A stretch of 64,000 bases of DNA, taken from positions 682,001-746,000 of the forward strand of contig NZ_AP018050.1 of the NCBI RefSeq assembly GCF_003609775.1, given 5' to 3'. Below are positions 15,258-24,854 of the stretch, piece after piece. Made by a program: the position numbers and the translations under genes. Below the pieces are notes generated by a model. The model saw only the letters and a list, made by a program, of their open reading frames with translations. It did not search any database and had not been told where the DNA came from. This DNA is from Prevotella melaninogenica (GTDB taxonomy: Bacteria; Bacteroidota; Bacteroidia; Bacteroidales; Bacteroidaceae). Within the stretch, counting starts at the first letter, position 1. Each line of letters begins with the position of its first letter.

Positions 15258-17236
15258 TTATTTCTTTGAATAATGTACTGCAAAAGTATAAAAATAACAT
15301 CGAACTGGATTGTGCCCTATCAAATGGAATCCTTTTCTAAAGAAATGCATTTTAATGGTTCCTGCTAATTTCTTATTCTCATTTTCTTTATATTTTTCTC
15401 CTCTTTCATTTATAGCTTTCTCATTTTTAACAGATGACTGAATAGCTTCTATTGTTGTAACAATATCACTTTCAGAATTATAATTTATCACAACTCCTGT
15501 GTGTCCACTATAGTGCGATACCCCTTTTTTATCTACTCGCTTTCCATACCACAAGAAAATATCCCCTCTTTTAGGAATATAGTTGGGGTCATTATGTTTT
15601 ATAAGCCATTTGGGATTTTTCATTGCATAATCAACCATATAACATGTTGTCCAACCCATAGGTTTCTTACACCATTCTATTTTTGCAGCATAACGTCCTA
15701 CTAGTTCTGAGCAGTCCATTGTTTTGCACCACTTTCCAGAATACGATTACCATCTTGAACATATGGGACCTTATACTTCACCTTACCTACCTGCTCTAAA
15801 GGTATACAGATACTTTCCAGCCATCTGATGCCTTGTTCTATTTTTAGATCCTTATCTTCTTGAGTAGATGAAGAATTATCTTTCTTCGATTTGATGATGC
15901 AATCACTTACTCTAAACAACTTAGATGTAATATTGTTGAAACTATTCCTTTTTAAATCATAATTTGTCTCTTTTTTTGAGCCAACTTTATTTCCTATTCT
16001 CCTAGAAATAATATCCACATCTTTTTGTCCATTAGATCTTGTAGACAATCCTTTTTCCTTTGACCAAAATGCCATACAGGTTACCATTGCTACTTCTATA
16101 TCACTCCCTACAAGACTAGCATCCTTGTCTGAGTTTATAATATTTTTACGTAAAAGTTCTTCTGTATATTTGTTTGCGTGAGTGTAGGCTTCACGACCAG
16201 TAATCTGTATCATTCCTCTCCCTCTAAAGCGCCATCCATCTCCAACTTGAGTATTACCTAATTTTCTTTTCTGTGAGCAATTTTTGTCATCATATACAAT
16301 ATTGGCTATCATCTCTTCATTTGCAGCCTGGATACCTTGGTCATTATATCTATACAAGTCCTTACGACCATATTTTTCTGCTAAATCCGGATGACTTACC
16401 ATATAAGAATATGGTGATGCTTTTGATTCACCATCTGTAAAATAACCACCCTGTCTTGTTTGAGTATTACCTTGTACCCAATGTTTACCATTAACATTGT
16501 CTCTCCCTTTCATACGCCTTGCGGAGTAGTTGAAACTTTCGGTCTTAATATTAAAAGAATCTCCCACTTCTATCTTCGCCTGTGCAAAGAAATGTGCTTT
16601 ATTCCAACAGGTATCCATCTTAAAATACCTCATGTGCTTATTATAAGCTTCAGCAATTTTTATACGTGTTGTTTCTGAAGTTTTTGGGAAAACCTCTTTA
16701 AGCTGCTCTGCTGTAATTGGAGCACTACAGCGTGGACATCCACCCTTTTCTGGTTCTGTGCGATTAACATTCGCCTTGCTGGGTTCTGCCTTTGGCGTGG
16801 GGATATTCCGCTTGACAGAGAAGAGGACTTCTTTCCCTTTAAGTATGTATTGTTTGGATTCCTTTGAGGTCTGTCTGTCAGTATTATTATTTACATTTCC
16901 GTTGGAAGACTGACTACTGAAAATCCATGAGACAACAACCTTGTAGGCTGTACCTTCCTTGTACGGAGGCGCTGCCAACGTCAAAGAGAACTTATAGATA
17001 CCCGTACTATTGACAGGACAACTGGTACTATATACAGGTGATGGCTTGGGGCTTTTCTCTTCTTGGTTGCCTGTTTCGTGCTTATATACATCCAGACGTA
17101 TCTTGCCGGTTTCCATATTGGAGGTAGAGACACGCACGTATACCGTACTCCCGCTGTCAGCAATGCCACCCTGCAGTTTTTCTTTGCAATCAGAATCCTT
17201 ATAAATGACCAGGCTTCGGAACTCTATCGCGTCATT
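15258..17236 (-). pseudogene. 5'-truncated, frameshifted T6SS effector (GH19-like + NlpC/P60-like tip)
   Basis: Homology to the intact effector at 31701-34781 begins abruptly at about 17236 (around residue 387 of the intact protein, FND-IEFRS), so the DUF4280 domain and start are gone; a TAG lies just before. The linker, the GGCPRC motif, and the GH19-like domain (HFFAQAKIEVGDSF, GRGMIQITGREAY) follow. Near 15725 one base is missing relative to the intact copy (GGTGCAAAACA versus GGTGCTAAAACA), which ends the first frame at 15701. The NlpC/P60-like tip (MDCSE...SGHTGVV) continues in another frame, 15719-15258. The tip retains its Cys and His and could be made only from its own internal ATG. 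Most likely a decayed or archived toxin cassette. Confidence 0.85.
15281..15288 (-). promoter_or_regulatory. -7 box (TACTTTTG) inside effector 3' end
   Basis: Exact TAnnTTTG match lying within the toxin-tip coding sequence, 28 bp before the immunity ATG at 15253; it would let immunity be made without the effector. A one-mismatch counterpart sits at 31724-31731. Confidence 0.5.
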
Positions 17237-17404
17237 ATACTAATGGGGCATACTCTAAATAACAGAACAATGATAAATTCATTTTTTTGTAAATGACACT
17301 GTTCATATGACACTTCTCTACATTTTATGTTTTTATTTCATTAATGTAACCTAAACTTTCCATCTACAAAAATATATTCTTTTTTCTTAATTACTATATC
17401 CTTT

Positions 17405-18238
17405 TTATTTAGGTTGAGCTATCATCTCTTTTAGAATAATCTTATTGCTTCCAGTAATGATATAGTGTAAATAGGAATTTACTATTTGTCCCTTCCAGCT
17501 AATATTTTTAGCTTTATAGATGAGCAATCTATCTATTAGTTTATACTTGTTATTTAATATACATAAAAAAAATCTTCCTTCTCCAACATGGTCACTAGCA
17601 AAAATTAAAAGATAATGATAATGGTTTGTAGATGGTAGTCTTGCAATACAGCAATTCCCAAGATCCGTATCAGAATCTACCAAAGTGGAAATGAAATGCA
17701 TTATAGTCTTGTTGACGTGCATTGTACCTGTTAAATCATTTATAAAATCGTAAGAGTATTCAAAAGGGAAATGAATGACTGGTATTTTGTAATAATTTGT
17801 AGCCATAGAAGTTTCTATAGAAGAAGAAACTTTCTTGTCGAGGCAGTTTTCAAGATAATCTTTATAAAAATCTTTATTATATTTGAGAATAACAGGAGAT
17901 TCTGGGTCAAGAGAAATGTCCTTTAAAATATTCTTCTTGGTGTCAAGTATAATCCAGCCTATTGAACTTGTACTATTTTCTCCATTACTATATACAAAAA
18001 GTCTTACTCTGTATATTCCATCAGATATTTCCTCTTCTATTTCAGCATGTATATCCTTTTTCTTAAATGGTGTTTTAAAATTGTGACATGATATAATTAA
18101 GTTCTTTAACTTTTCATCACACGATGTAGTTGCAAAATAGCTATCTCCGAAAGGAATGTTTTCTGATGTTTTTAATATTCCCGCATTACTTATACAAGTA
18201 GCAACAACTACAAATAATAATATATATATACGTTTCAT
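17405..18238 (-). CDS. Putative immunity protein for the M15-tipped effector
   Basis: 277 residues from the ATG at 18238 (MKRIYILLFVVVATCISNAG), giving a signal peptide; an upstream in-frame ATG at 18262 is 3 bp after the effector stop. Cleavage probably at SNA-G, so a soluble periplasmic protein. It is unrelated to the seven immunity lipoproteins. Segments such as IGWIILDTKKN, FEYSYDFINDLTG and FASDHVGEGRFFLCIL suggest a mixed alpha/beta fold I do not recognise. The direct position after the toxin tip, and the fact that it differs just as that tip differs, make a cognate immunity role likely but unproven. Confidence 0.65.
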   Translation of the reverse strand: MKRIYILLFVVVATCISNAGILKTSENIPFGDSYFATTSCDEKLKNLIISCHNFKTPFKKKDIHAEIEEEISDGIYRVRLFVYSNGENSTSSIGWIILDTKKNILKDISLDPESPVILKYNKDFYKDYLENCLDKKVSSSIETSMATNYYKIPVIHFPFEYSYDFINDLTGTMHVNKTIMHFISTLVDSDTDLGNCCIARLPSTNHYHYLLIFASDHVGEGRFFLCILNNKYKLIDRLLIYKAKNISWKGQIVNSYLHYIITGSNKIILKEMIAQPK

Positions 18239-18265
18239 TTCAAATTGTTTTATATATTTCATAAT

Positions 18266-20512
18266 TTATTCTTCAAATGATTTAACTATGCGTGGTACAA
18301 TACCTTGCAGATGACTTCTGTAAGCTTCCTGTGCACTCGCTTTTGTACTATGCCACCTTGCATAATTATTGTTATGCTTTCTTATATAATAAACTAAATA
18401 TTCCATTGTTGCCTTCACAGAAGGCATAATTATATACTTTTTTGGCTTACTTGTATCTTGAGCATTTCCTCCTTTTCCACTTAATCCTTTTGATTCATAC
18501 ATTTCATATATACCAACAGGCTTATACTCTAGATACTTCTCAAAGAAGTTTGAGTCCCAGCCGTAATATGGGGCATCTCCATGAGCTTCCATACCACAAG
18601 TTCCACATTTTTTATACTGAACAGAAGCAAAATGAGCAGTTTCACCTCTAAACATTCTTTCAATTATTATAGCCATATCTCGCCCATATGTGTTATAAAT
18701 ATATTGAAGAGCCTCACGAGCATCTGAAAGGTTAAAGTCATTTTTTATATTGTTAGACTTTGTAGGTTTGTTGACAGGTAATGATGAATTTATACAGTTA
18801 CAGATTCCACCTTTATCAAGTGATTTTGCATATTCTAGTATCGTTGGTCCATTTGCATTTTGGAGACTATTTGCAAAGAGATGGTCTGACAAATATTTTA
18901 AGTCAAATGTTCTAACATCAAAATGAACCCAAGTCGTGGCTCCCATTCGTGTTGATTCTAAATTAAAAATATTTTTGATTTTCCAATCATTTCCTGCTTT
19001 AAGATATGTATGAAATATCTTTGAACGAATTTCTTCAATTGTTTTGTTATTCTGTATCTGTCTTTTATGTTTATCATTTGTATGATAAAAATGTAAATCC
19101 ATTGCCTTGCCCATATGATTCGTACTTTTCCTACGATGGATTCTATTATTATTATGACACCTGTATCCCGAAAATATATATAGAAGAGAAATATTCATAT
19201 TCTGTTCTTTATTAGCTAAGTAGAACATAACTGCTTTTAAAGCCCACCATAAACTTCGATGAATACCAGGGTATTCATATTTACGATACATCTCTAAAAT
19301 TTTAGAATTTCCGCGTTCTGATAAATATAATTGATTACCAAATCCTTTACAGCCTCCACAATTGCATTTTGATCTATTAAAATCAACAGAATATTTACTT
19401 CTTAAATCATCTAATGCTACTAAGAAAGAACCACACACAACACCAGTTGGTTCTATTTGCATATAATCACGTTGGAATTGGCGTACACACTTCTCCGTTA
19501 ATTCCGTAAATTCATCAGAAGGAAGGCACCCTCCAAAACCAGCTAATCGAATATTTATTTCCTCTATTAGTTTTCCTTTATCTCCCTTCTTGAGACAATA
19601 CTTTCCTTTACAGTTATAAGCATTATTTCTTTCTATATTTGTTAAGCTTACATTATTCGGGGTTTCGCTTTGTTTTCTGGATATCGTTATTAACTCCCAG
19701 CTACTATGATAACCACTGTCGCCAATACTTCGATTATCTTTTGACCATGAGGCTATTACTTTATAAGCTATACCTTCTTCGTATGGAGGTTTAGCTAACG
19801 ATAAAGAAAACTTGTAGATACCCGTACTATTGACAGGACAACTGGTACTATATACAGGTGATGGCTCTGAACTTTTCTCTTTGCTAGCACTTGTTTCGTG
19901 CTTATACACATCCAAACGTATTTTGCCTATCTCTATATTGGATGTAGACACATGCACATATACCGTACTCCCGCTGTCAGCAATACCACCCTGCAGTGTT
20001 TCTTTGCAATCAGAATCTTTATAAATGACTATGCTGCGGAACTCTATTTTGTCATTGAACAGGATAGGGTGCTGTGAAGCCTTTGTAAGGTTTTCTATCC
20101 AATGACGAGAACTCAGTTCCAGATATATCCTTATTTTCTGCCCATTGCTGAAACGCTTACGGTCTTCTATTATCTTCTTTAACTGGTCGCCTGAAAGGGA
20201 AAGGGCAATCTTTACTTTCCCTGCAGCAGACAAGGTCATTGGAGTAAGAGGTGATAGATATGTCTTTCCTTCATATCCATTATAGTAAAAGCGACAATTA
20301 ACAGATATACCCTTACAGCCCGGCAAAGATACATGTGCAAACACTTTATTACGCAACCCAATGTAAGTAACAGGCTTCCCGTTTTCGTCCTTCCATTCTA
20401 TACTTTTGAACTTGGGGTAGGATACGGTTATCCTGGCCACGCCTTTGCCTTTGGGTGAGCCTGGTTTATGAACATAAGCGTATACAGAGGAGACTCTGTA
20501 TATCTGTGTACC
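18266..20512 (-). pseudogene. 5'-truncated T6SS effector with M15 peptidase domain and unknown C-terminal domain
   Basis: Open frame of 749 codons with no good start: it lacks the DUF4280 domain and begins in the linker (similarity starts near 20489; a GTG at 20440 is the first plausible start). Domains counted from that GTG: beta-rich linker 1-235; peptidoglycan-binding-like helix set about 282-345 (LKKGDKGKLIEEINIRL, VRQFQRDY); M15 D,D/L,D-carboxypeptidase about 400-515, with STNHMGKAMDLH and WVHFDV giving His, Asp and His zinc ligands; then about 160 residues with IIIERMFRGETAHF, CGTCGMEA, YYGWDSNFFE and RWHST, perhaps a second lytic domain. The tip is intact and followed by its own immunity gene. 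It probably serves as a silent toxin cassette, or is translated from GTG and loaded in trans. Confidence 0.75.
20481..20502. repeat. Inverted repeat at the effector truncation point
   Basis: TATACAGAG-GAGA-CTCTGTATA, 9-bp perfect arms, exactly where similarity to the full-length effectors stops. It could be the scar of the rearrangement that removed the N-terminal domain. Confidence 0.55.
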
Positions 20513-20609
20513 TTATTATGTAAGAACTTTAGTTTATCTACATATTTTAGAAGAACAAAAATCATTAAGTAAACGGTTTAAACTATCATTAAGTGCATGA
20601 GGCATCCAA

Positions 20610-21863
20610 TTATTCTCCAGTTTGCGAAGCCTTTACGGAGAAATCGTAGTCCTCATAAATCTTATCGCAGATTTCCTTAAACCCTGGCAGTTTATAATAA
20701 TGATGCTTTTCCAGATTATCTCTGAACTCATTATTATAATACAGCTCATTGGCAAAGCCTGTACTCCCAATCTGCTGATATCGAAGACGGTCTTTATATA
20801 AGTAATATCCCAGATAGGCAGCAGCTTTGTATCGTTCCTTCCACGTAAAGTGCGCCATCCAATATGGACACCCCGCCTTGTCTTTTTTCAAGAGATAATC
20901 AATATACGTTTCAAGAATTATTTGCCATTTCAAATTTTTATCATTGGCTGGTAACCGAAGTATAGTCTTCATTAACCCCTCTCGGATTTCTATATGAGGT
21001 TCTTTGTCATATACCTTACGAATAAACGTATTTATTAATCCAGAGACATCTTCCACATTGGTATATTCGTTCGATATATCCTTTAGTACCAGTTCATTGA
21101 TAGCTTCATTCGTATCATATCCATAAGATAGAAGCAAATCTTTCAAAGCTTCAGGATTATTGTGTAGTAACCAGGCGAAACTCGCTTTGCTATCATTGAA
21201 CAAAAATCTATTTAGATGTACAATCTCATCACTTAAATGAAACGCTATTTTACCCTTATTATTCCTCAGAAAGGAATCTAACATAGGTTTCGGTAGGCAG
21301 AAATTATAGCCCTTGACAAATATATTACTGATAGGAGCGTATCGAATATATTCATGTTCTTTTTTGTCAATACCGTCTTCTGCTATGTCATCTGTCCATC
21401 CCTGCATAATTGTCGGTGAGGTAAAATAGTGTTTATATTCATAGATATAAGGCTGTTTCTGCCTTTGTTCGGGAGCAAGACCTAACTCTTTCAACTTCTT
21501 GTTGTACAAAGCAGAAGATATAGGTATAAAACCACGCTTCGCCAAGTCGTTGAAAGCATAAGGTATTAGGATGTTGATATATCGTTCATCAATACGCACT
21601 TCATCCTCTTCTTCATCCTCAGAAGATGATTGCAGGTAAGAAGTCTGATAGACTTTCATTAGCGAGTCCATTCCTTGAGAGTTTATGGGTAGAATCATAT
21701 CCTCTGGAATTCCTATTTTCTTACATAGAGACGAAGAGATTGAATCTTTCTCCTGTGTTGTATGCACCATCTTCATTTCTGCACCTTTCTTATTCGTACA
21801 ACTTATATATCCAATTGACACAAAGGCCAATACGCCTAAAAGAAAAAACTTTATTATTACCAT
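20610..21863 (-). CDS. Orphan immunity-family lipoprotein (subfamily B, diverged)
   Basis: 417 residues; lipobox-like GYISCTNK (Cys about 22). More distant member of the family at 10415 and 23624: LFNDSKASFAWLLHNNPEALKDLLLSYGYD matches their LTWLMNND...LFLKYGYD, and KERYKAAAYLGYYLYKDRL matches ERYKAGAYIGYYYGLMYE. An acidic stretch (SSEDEEEDEVRIDE) is peculiar to this copy. It lies upstream of the truncated M15 effector, with no subfamily-B toxin beside it, so it is called an orphan immunity gene by homology. Confidence 0.68.
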   Translation of the reverse strand: MVIIKFFLLGVLAFVSIGYISCTNKKGAEMKMVHTTQEKDSISSSLCKKIGIPEDMILPINSQGMDSLMKVYQTSYLQSSSEDEEEDEVRIDERYINILIPYAFNDLAKRGFIPISSALYNKKLKELGLAPEQRQKQPYIYEYKHYFTSPTIMQGWTDDIAEDGIDKKEHEYIRYAPISNIFVKGYNFCLPKPMLDSFLRNNKGKIAFHLSDEIVHLNRFLFNDSKASFAWLLHNNPEALKDLLLSYGYDTNEAINELVLKDISNEYTNVEDVSGLINTFIRKVYDKEPHIEIREGLMKTILRLPANDKNLKWQIILETYIDYLLKKDKAGCPYWMAHFTWKERYKAAAYLGYYLYKDRLRYQQIGSTGFANELYYNNEFRDNLEKHHYYKLPGFKEICDKIYEDYDFSVKASQTGE

Positions 21864-22054
21864 AGAATTACTTATAACCTTTTTTATTTCTGTTACGCTG
21901 TATATTCATTTCAGCTTCTGTTAATTGATTTTTCTTTTTATAATCTAAATAACATAAGTTCGACGAATTATAAGTGTTTGTTAATTTGCGGATTAGCGAA
22001 ATTTGTTGTAACTTTAAAGAGTTAATATACAAACAGTTACAAACAAAAATCGCT

Positions 22055-22329
22055 ATGATCACCGAGGACAAAGTTACTGAAATATTTTGTATGGCAGATG
22101 ACTTCTGCAAGTTTTTTGATGCAATGACAACAAAATATACGCTAAAACCTACTGGAAAAAGAAAATGTTATCGAAGTTCTACAATGTCAAAGGCAGAATT
22201 TATGCTGATAATGATTCATTTCCACGATTCTGTTTTTCGTTGCTTTTAACATTTCTATCTTGAAAAAGTATGTAAACAGCTTCGCCATCTGTGCCCAAAA
22301 GTTGTTTCTTATAACCGTATAGTAGAATT
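22055..22329 (+). pseudogene. IS982-family transposase remnant
   Basis: ATG at 22055 opens MITEDKVTEIFCMADDFCKF, then MSKAEFMLIMIHFHDS, typical of IS982 transposase N-termini. The frame is stopped by a TAA at 22247 where the family has Lys (the K of KHFYL), then continues in the same frame with HFYLEKVCK and PKVVSYNRIVE before similarity ends at about 22329. Only about a third of a transposase is left, with no catalytic DDE part and no clear terminal repeats. It marks an old insertion or recombination point in the island. Confidence 0.82.
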
Positions 22330-22352
22330 TTGTCACTTATGCCCCTATTCTG

Positions 22353-23546
22353 TCATTCGTCACCTCCAGGAGGATTCTGGTCTAATCCTTCCCGTTCTAT
22401 TTCATCCATCATTTCTGGACTACTGATACCAAAGAACTTATGTGCACGTGCATACCGGTAGATGTTCTTGCAGTTGGTCATTATTACATATGTCATAGAT
22501 GTTTGAGCCCAATCGGTTGATGGGATATAATCGGCATATTTGTTGCGCATCTTATATTCAGAGTTTGCAAGATAACAAAACATTCGTGCCTTTTGTTCCT
22601 GATTTAAATGTGCATCATTCATACCATCTTCGTCTTGCAACACCTGATACACATATATTAAGAACTTATCATTGTAATAAGAACTGTTCTTGCCTGTGGT
22701 ATTCTTCTCGATAGTCTCTATCAGTTCTGGATGCACAATAAGGTTATTCCCTTTCCCTTTATCAAATATATAACAAAGGAAAGCAAAAGGATTTTCCCTT
22801 TCCGCATTAAAGAACCATTGATTCAATTCAGGACTTCCAAAATAAGAATATTCTTTTAATAAATCACCTAACATTCGGTTACTGTCGTAATAATCGCCAA
22901 TGTCATCAATTTCTCCCTCACTTTGATACAGTTCTAATTGCTTCAACGCACCTGTATCATTATAAATCAAGAACTTGTTTAATAATAAGATTTGTTTCAA
23001 GGTCGTGCTCTTGAATTTAATCGTATTCCCGTTAACAGAAATCAAATCTCTGAGAAGCCAATTATAGGTTATGAAACCCTTATCTTTGATGGCAAAGAAG
23101 GAAGAGGCAAAATCGAAGCTCTCTTCATTGCTAAGGTTTATGAATGTTGACTTAGTATTCGCTCCAAGGTCTTTTCCAAAAACTTGTTTGATTCTTTTTT
23201 CAAATAGTTCTTTTGAAGGTTTCTTAAAACCATGAGTATATAAATAATGCTCCACCAAAGGTATTGTCAAGAGAAAATCCTCCTGTGTCGGCATGTATCT
23301 TGGTTGTGATTGATCATCTCGAAAATCACCACCAAACCATGCAAGTTCTTGAAGTTTTAAATGCTTCATTAGCTTGTTCTTTTCAACTCCCAAATATTTT
23401 AAGGAATCTATCTCATGCTTTTTCTTATTCTCGTTGTTCATTAGTTTCTTTACAGCAAGGGTATTATCCTTAGAAGAATTTGGTTTACACTGTGTAAAAG
23501 TAAGAAGGTATAGTAATAAAGAGCTTATAAACAAGAATCGTTTCAT
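22353..23546 (-). CDS. Orphan immunity-family lipoprotein (subfamily A), recent duplicate
   Basis: 397 residues, near-identical to 12521-13714; lipobox TFTQCKPN. Same landmarks (GGDFRDDQSQPRY, ITYNWLLRDLIS, NTTGKNS, FCYLANSEYKMRNKY). Similarity to the other copy extends about 20 bp upstream of the ATG and stops before the promoter box found there, so this copy may rely on read-through from the upstream immunity gene at 23624. It has no effector of its own type beside it. Protective role against NlpC/P60-tipped effectors is inferred. Confidence 0.74.
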   Translation of the reverse strand: MKRFLFISSLLLYLLTFTQCKPNSSKDNTLAVKKLMNNENKKKHEIDSLKYLGVEKNKLMKHLKLQELAWFGGDFRDDQSQPRYMPTQEDFLLTIPLVEHYLYTHGFKKPSKELFEKRIKQVFGKDLGANTKSTFINLSNEESFDFASSFFAIKDKGFITYNWLLRDLISVNGNTIKFKSTTLKQILLLNKFLIYNDTGALKQLELYQSEGEIDDIGDYYDSNRMLGDLLKEYSYFGSPELNQWFFNAERENPFAFLCYIFDKGKGNNLIVHPELIETIEKNTTGKNSSYYNDKFLIYVYQVLQDEDGMNDAHLNQEQKARMFCYLANSEYKMRNKYADYIPSTDWAQTSMTYVIMTNCKNIYRYARAHKFFGISSPEMMDEIEREGLDQNPPGGDE

Positions 23547-23623
23547 ATCTTTTTTTGATGTTTTGAATAGAATTATGATATATACGCCATCCTCATAATG
23601 TCAAGGAATAGCACAATGTTATA

Positions 23624-24853
23624 CTATTCACCAGACATACGATGACTTTCGATTTCAACTCCTTCCTGATACCGGTCATATTGAATTTGTATTATCTTAT
23701 CGAAGTCCTTTAGGTGGAAGTAATTATTCTTCTTGATGTATGAGACAAAGTCTTTCTGATAGTACAGTCTATATCCAAAAGCTTGAATATCACAAGGCGT
23801 CCCTATACATTTCTCATACATCAGACCATAATAATATCCGATGTATGCACCAGCTTTATATCTTTCTTCCTTCGTGAGACCATCAACCTCTGGTTCATTT
23901 TCTAAATCCAACAAATATGATAAATATTGATCCAACATACAGTAATACAGATTCTTTCTGTCAGCATGTTTCAACATATACAGCAGCAGTCCTTGATGGA
24001 TGAGAAGCCGCCCATCCGCACCTTTTGAAACAAAGAGTTCCTTGTAATCTTTCCCTATAGGGAGTTCTCCTTCCTCTTTCACTTCATCTATCATCATCTT
24101 ATTAATTACATCAGACTTGTCGTAGCCGTATTTCAGGAATAACTCACGAAGGAAGTTCCTGTCATTATTCATAAGCCAAGTGAGGGCTGCCTTGCTGTCG
24201 TGGAAGATGAATTGGTTTCTGTAAAAATAGGCTGTATCTATCGCATAGTAAAGTTTCCCTTTCTCAACTATATCATCGTCGGTATCTTCATTGTCAAATC
24301 CTTGAAGCTCAACAGTGTTCTCTATGGAAGGATAGGATACGATGTAGTTATACTTTGGAACATAGATACTCTTATTCCAAAAGTAAGAAACTGTTTCCGA
24401 AGAGTCTACTTCCATAGCCTTTCGCTGTTCCAACCGTTCTTTAGAAGCTCCATCTTTGAATACATATCTACGAAGTTTGTTCCCTGCCAAATAGATGTTA
24501 TTCTCAGAGATATCAATGTTATAATATTTTTTGATAGCCTTTCGTGCTTCAGCATCACTGACAGACTGGTATCCCATTCTTCTGAGCGCATCATAAATAA
24601 GTTCTATTGCCAAATCTGTATACTCTACTTGTTTGTCTATATCCATTACCGTAACGCCATCAAGTCCTACTTCCGCCAGTTCTCTATAGTAGTTTCTGAT
24701 TGTCTTTTCATTCATACAAATCAAGTCTTTCTGCTTCACATTTTGAAAAGTTCCTTTTATGTCTGTAGATTGCCTCTGTCTTACATTCTCTTGACAACTT
24801 ACATGCGTCAGAACTAAAACCGAAATCATAAGTATACATAGAATCTTTTTCAT
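23624..24853 (-). CDS. Cognate immunity lipoprotein of the M23-tipped effector (subfamily B)
   Basis: 409 residues from the ATG at 24853 (MKKILCILMISVLVLTHVSC, lipobox LTHVSC), 1 bp after the effector stop; a start at 24868 would overlap the effector. Its C-terminal half is almost the same as 10415-11644. Core motifs: ELAEVGLDGVTVMDID, YTDLAIEL, KAIKKYYNIDISENN, FHDSKAALTWLMNNDR, GAYIGYYYGLMYEKC. Tight coupling to the effector gene and an outward-facing lipid anchor fit protection against a peptidoglycan-cutting toxin in the periplasm. The inhibitory contact is not predictable from sequence. Confidence 0.78.
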   Translation of the reverse strand: MKKILCILMISVLVLTHVSCQENVRQRQSTDIKGTFQNVKQKDLICMNEKTIRNYYRELAEVGLDGVTVMDIDKQVEYTDLAIELIYDALRRMGYQSVSDAEARKAIKKYYNIDISENNIYLAGNKLRRYVFKDGASKERLEQRKAMEVDSSETVSYFWNKSIYVPKYNYIVSYPSIENTVELQGFDNEDTDDDIVEKGKLYYAIDTAYFYRNQFIFHDSKAALTWLMNNDRNFLRELFLKYGYDKSDVINKMMIDEVKEEGELPIGKDYKELFVSKGADGRLLIHQGLLLYMLKHADRKNLYYCMLDQYLSYLLDLENEPEVDGLTKEERYKAGAYIGYYYGLMYEKCIGTPCDIQAFGYRLYYQKDFVSYIKKNNYFHLKDFDKIIQIQYDRYQEGVEIESHRMSGE

Positions 24854-24854
24854 T

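Noticed and set aside
15701..15730. Programmed ribosomal frameshift in the truncated effector
   Set aside because: The intact paralogue reads through without a shift and has one extra base; GCAAAACA is not a convincing slippery site, and the gene is also 5'-truncated. A deletion is simpler.
21974..22249. 91-codon intact small gene
   Set aside because: Its end is a premature stop in a longer IS982-like frame and its first 27 codons lie outside the transposase similarity.
24200..24817. 205-codon plus-strand frame opposite the subfamily-B immunity gene
   Set aside because: Antisense to a conserved lipoprotein; Ile/Phe/Tyr-rich random composition.
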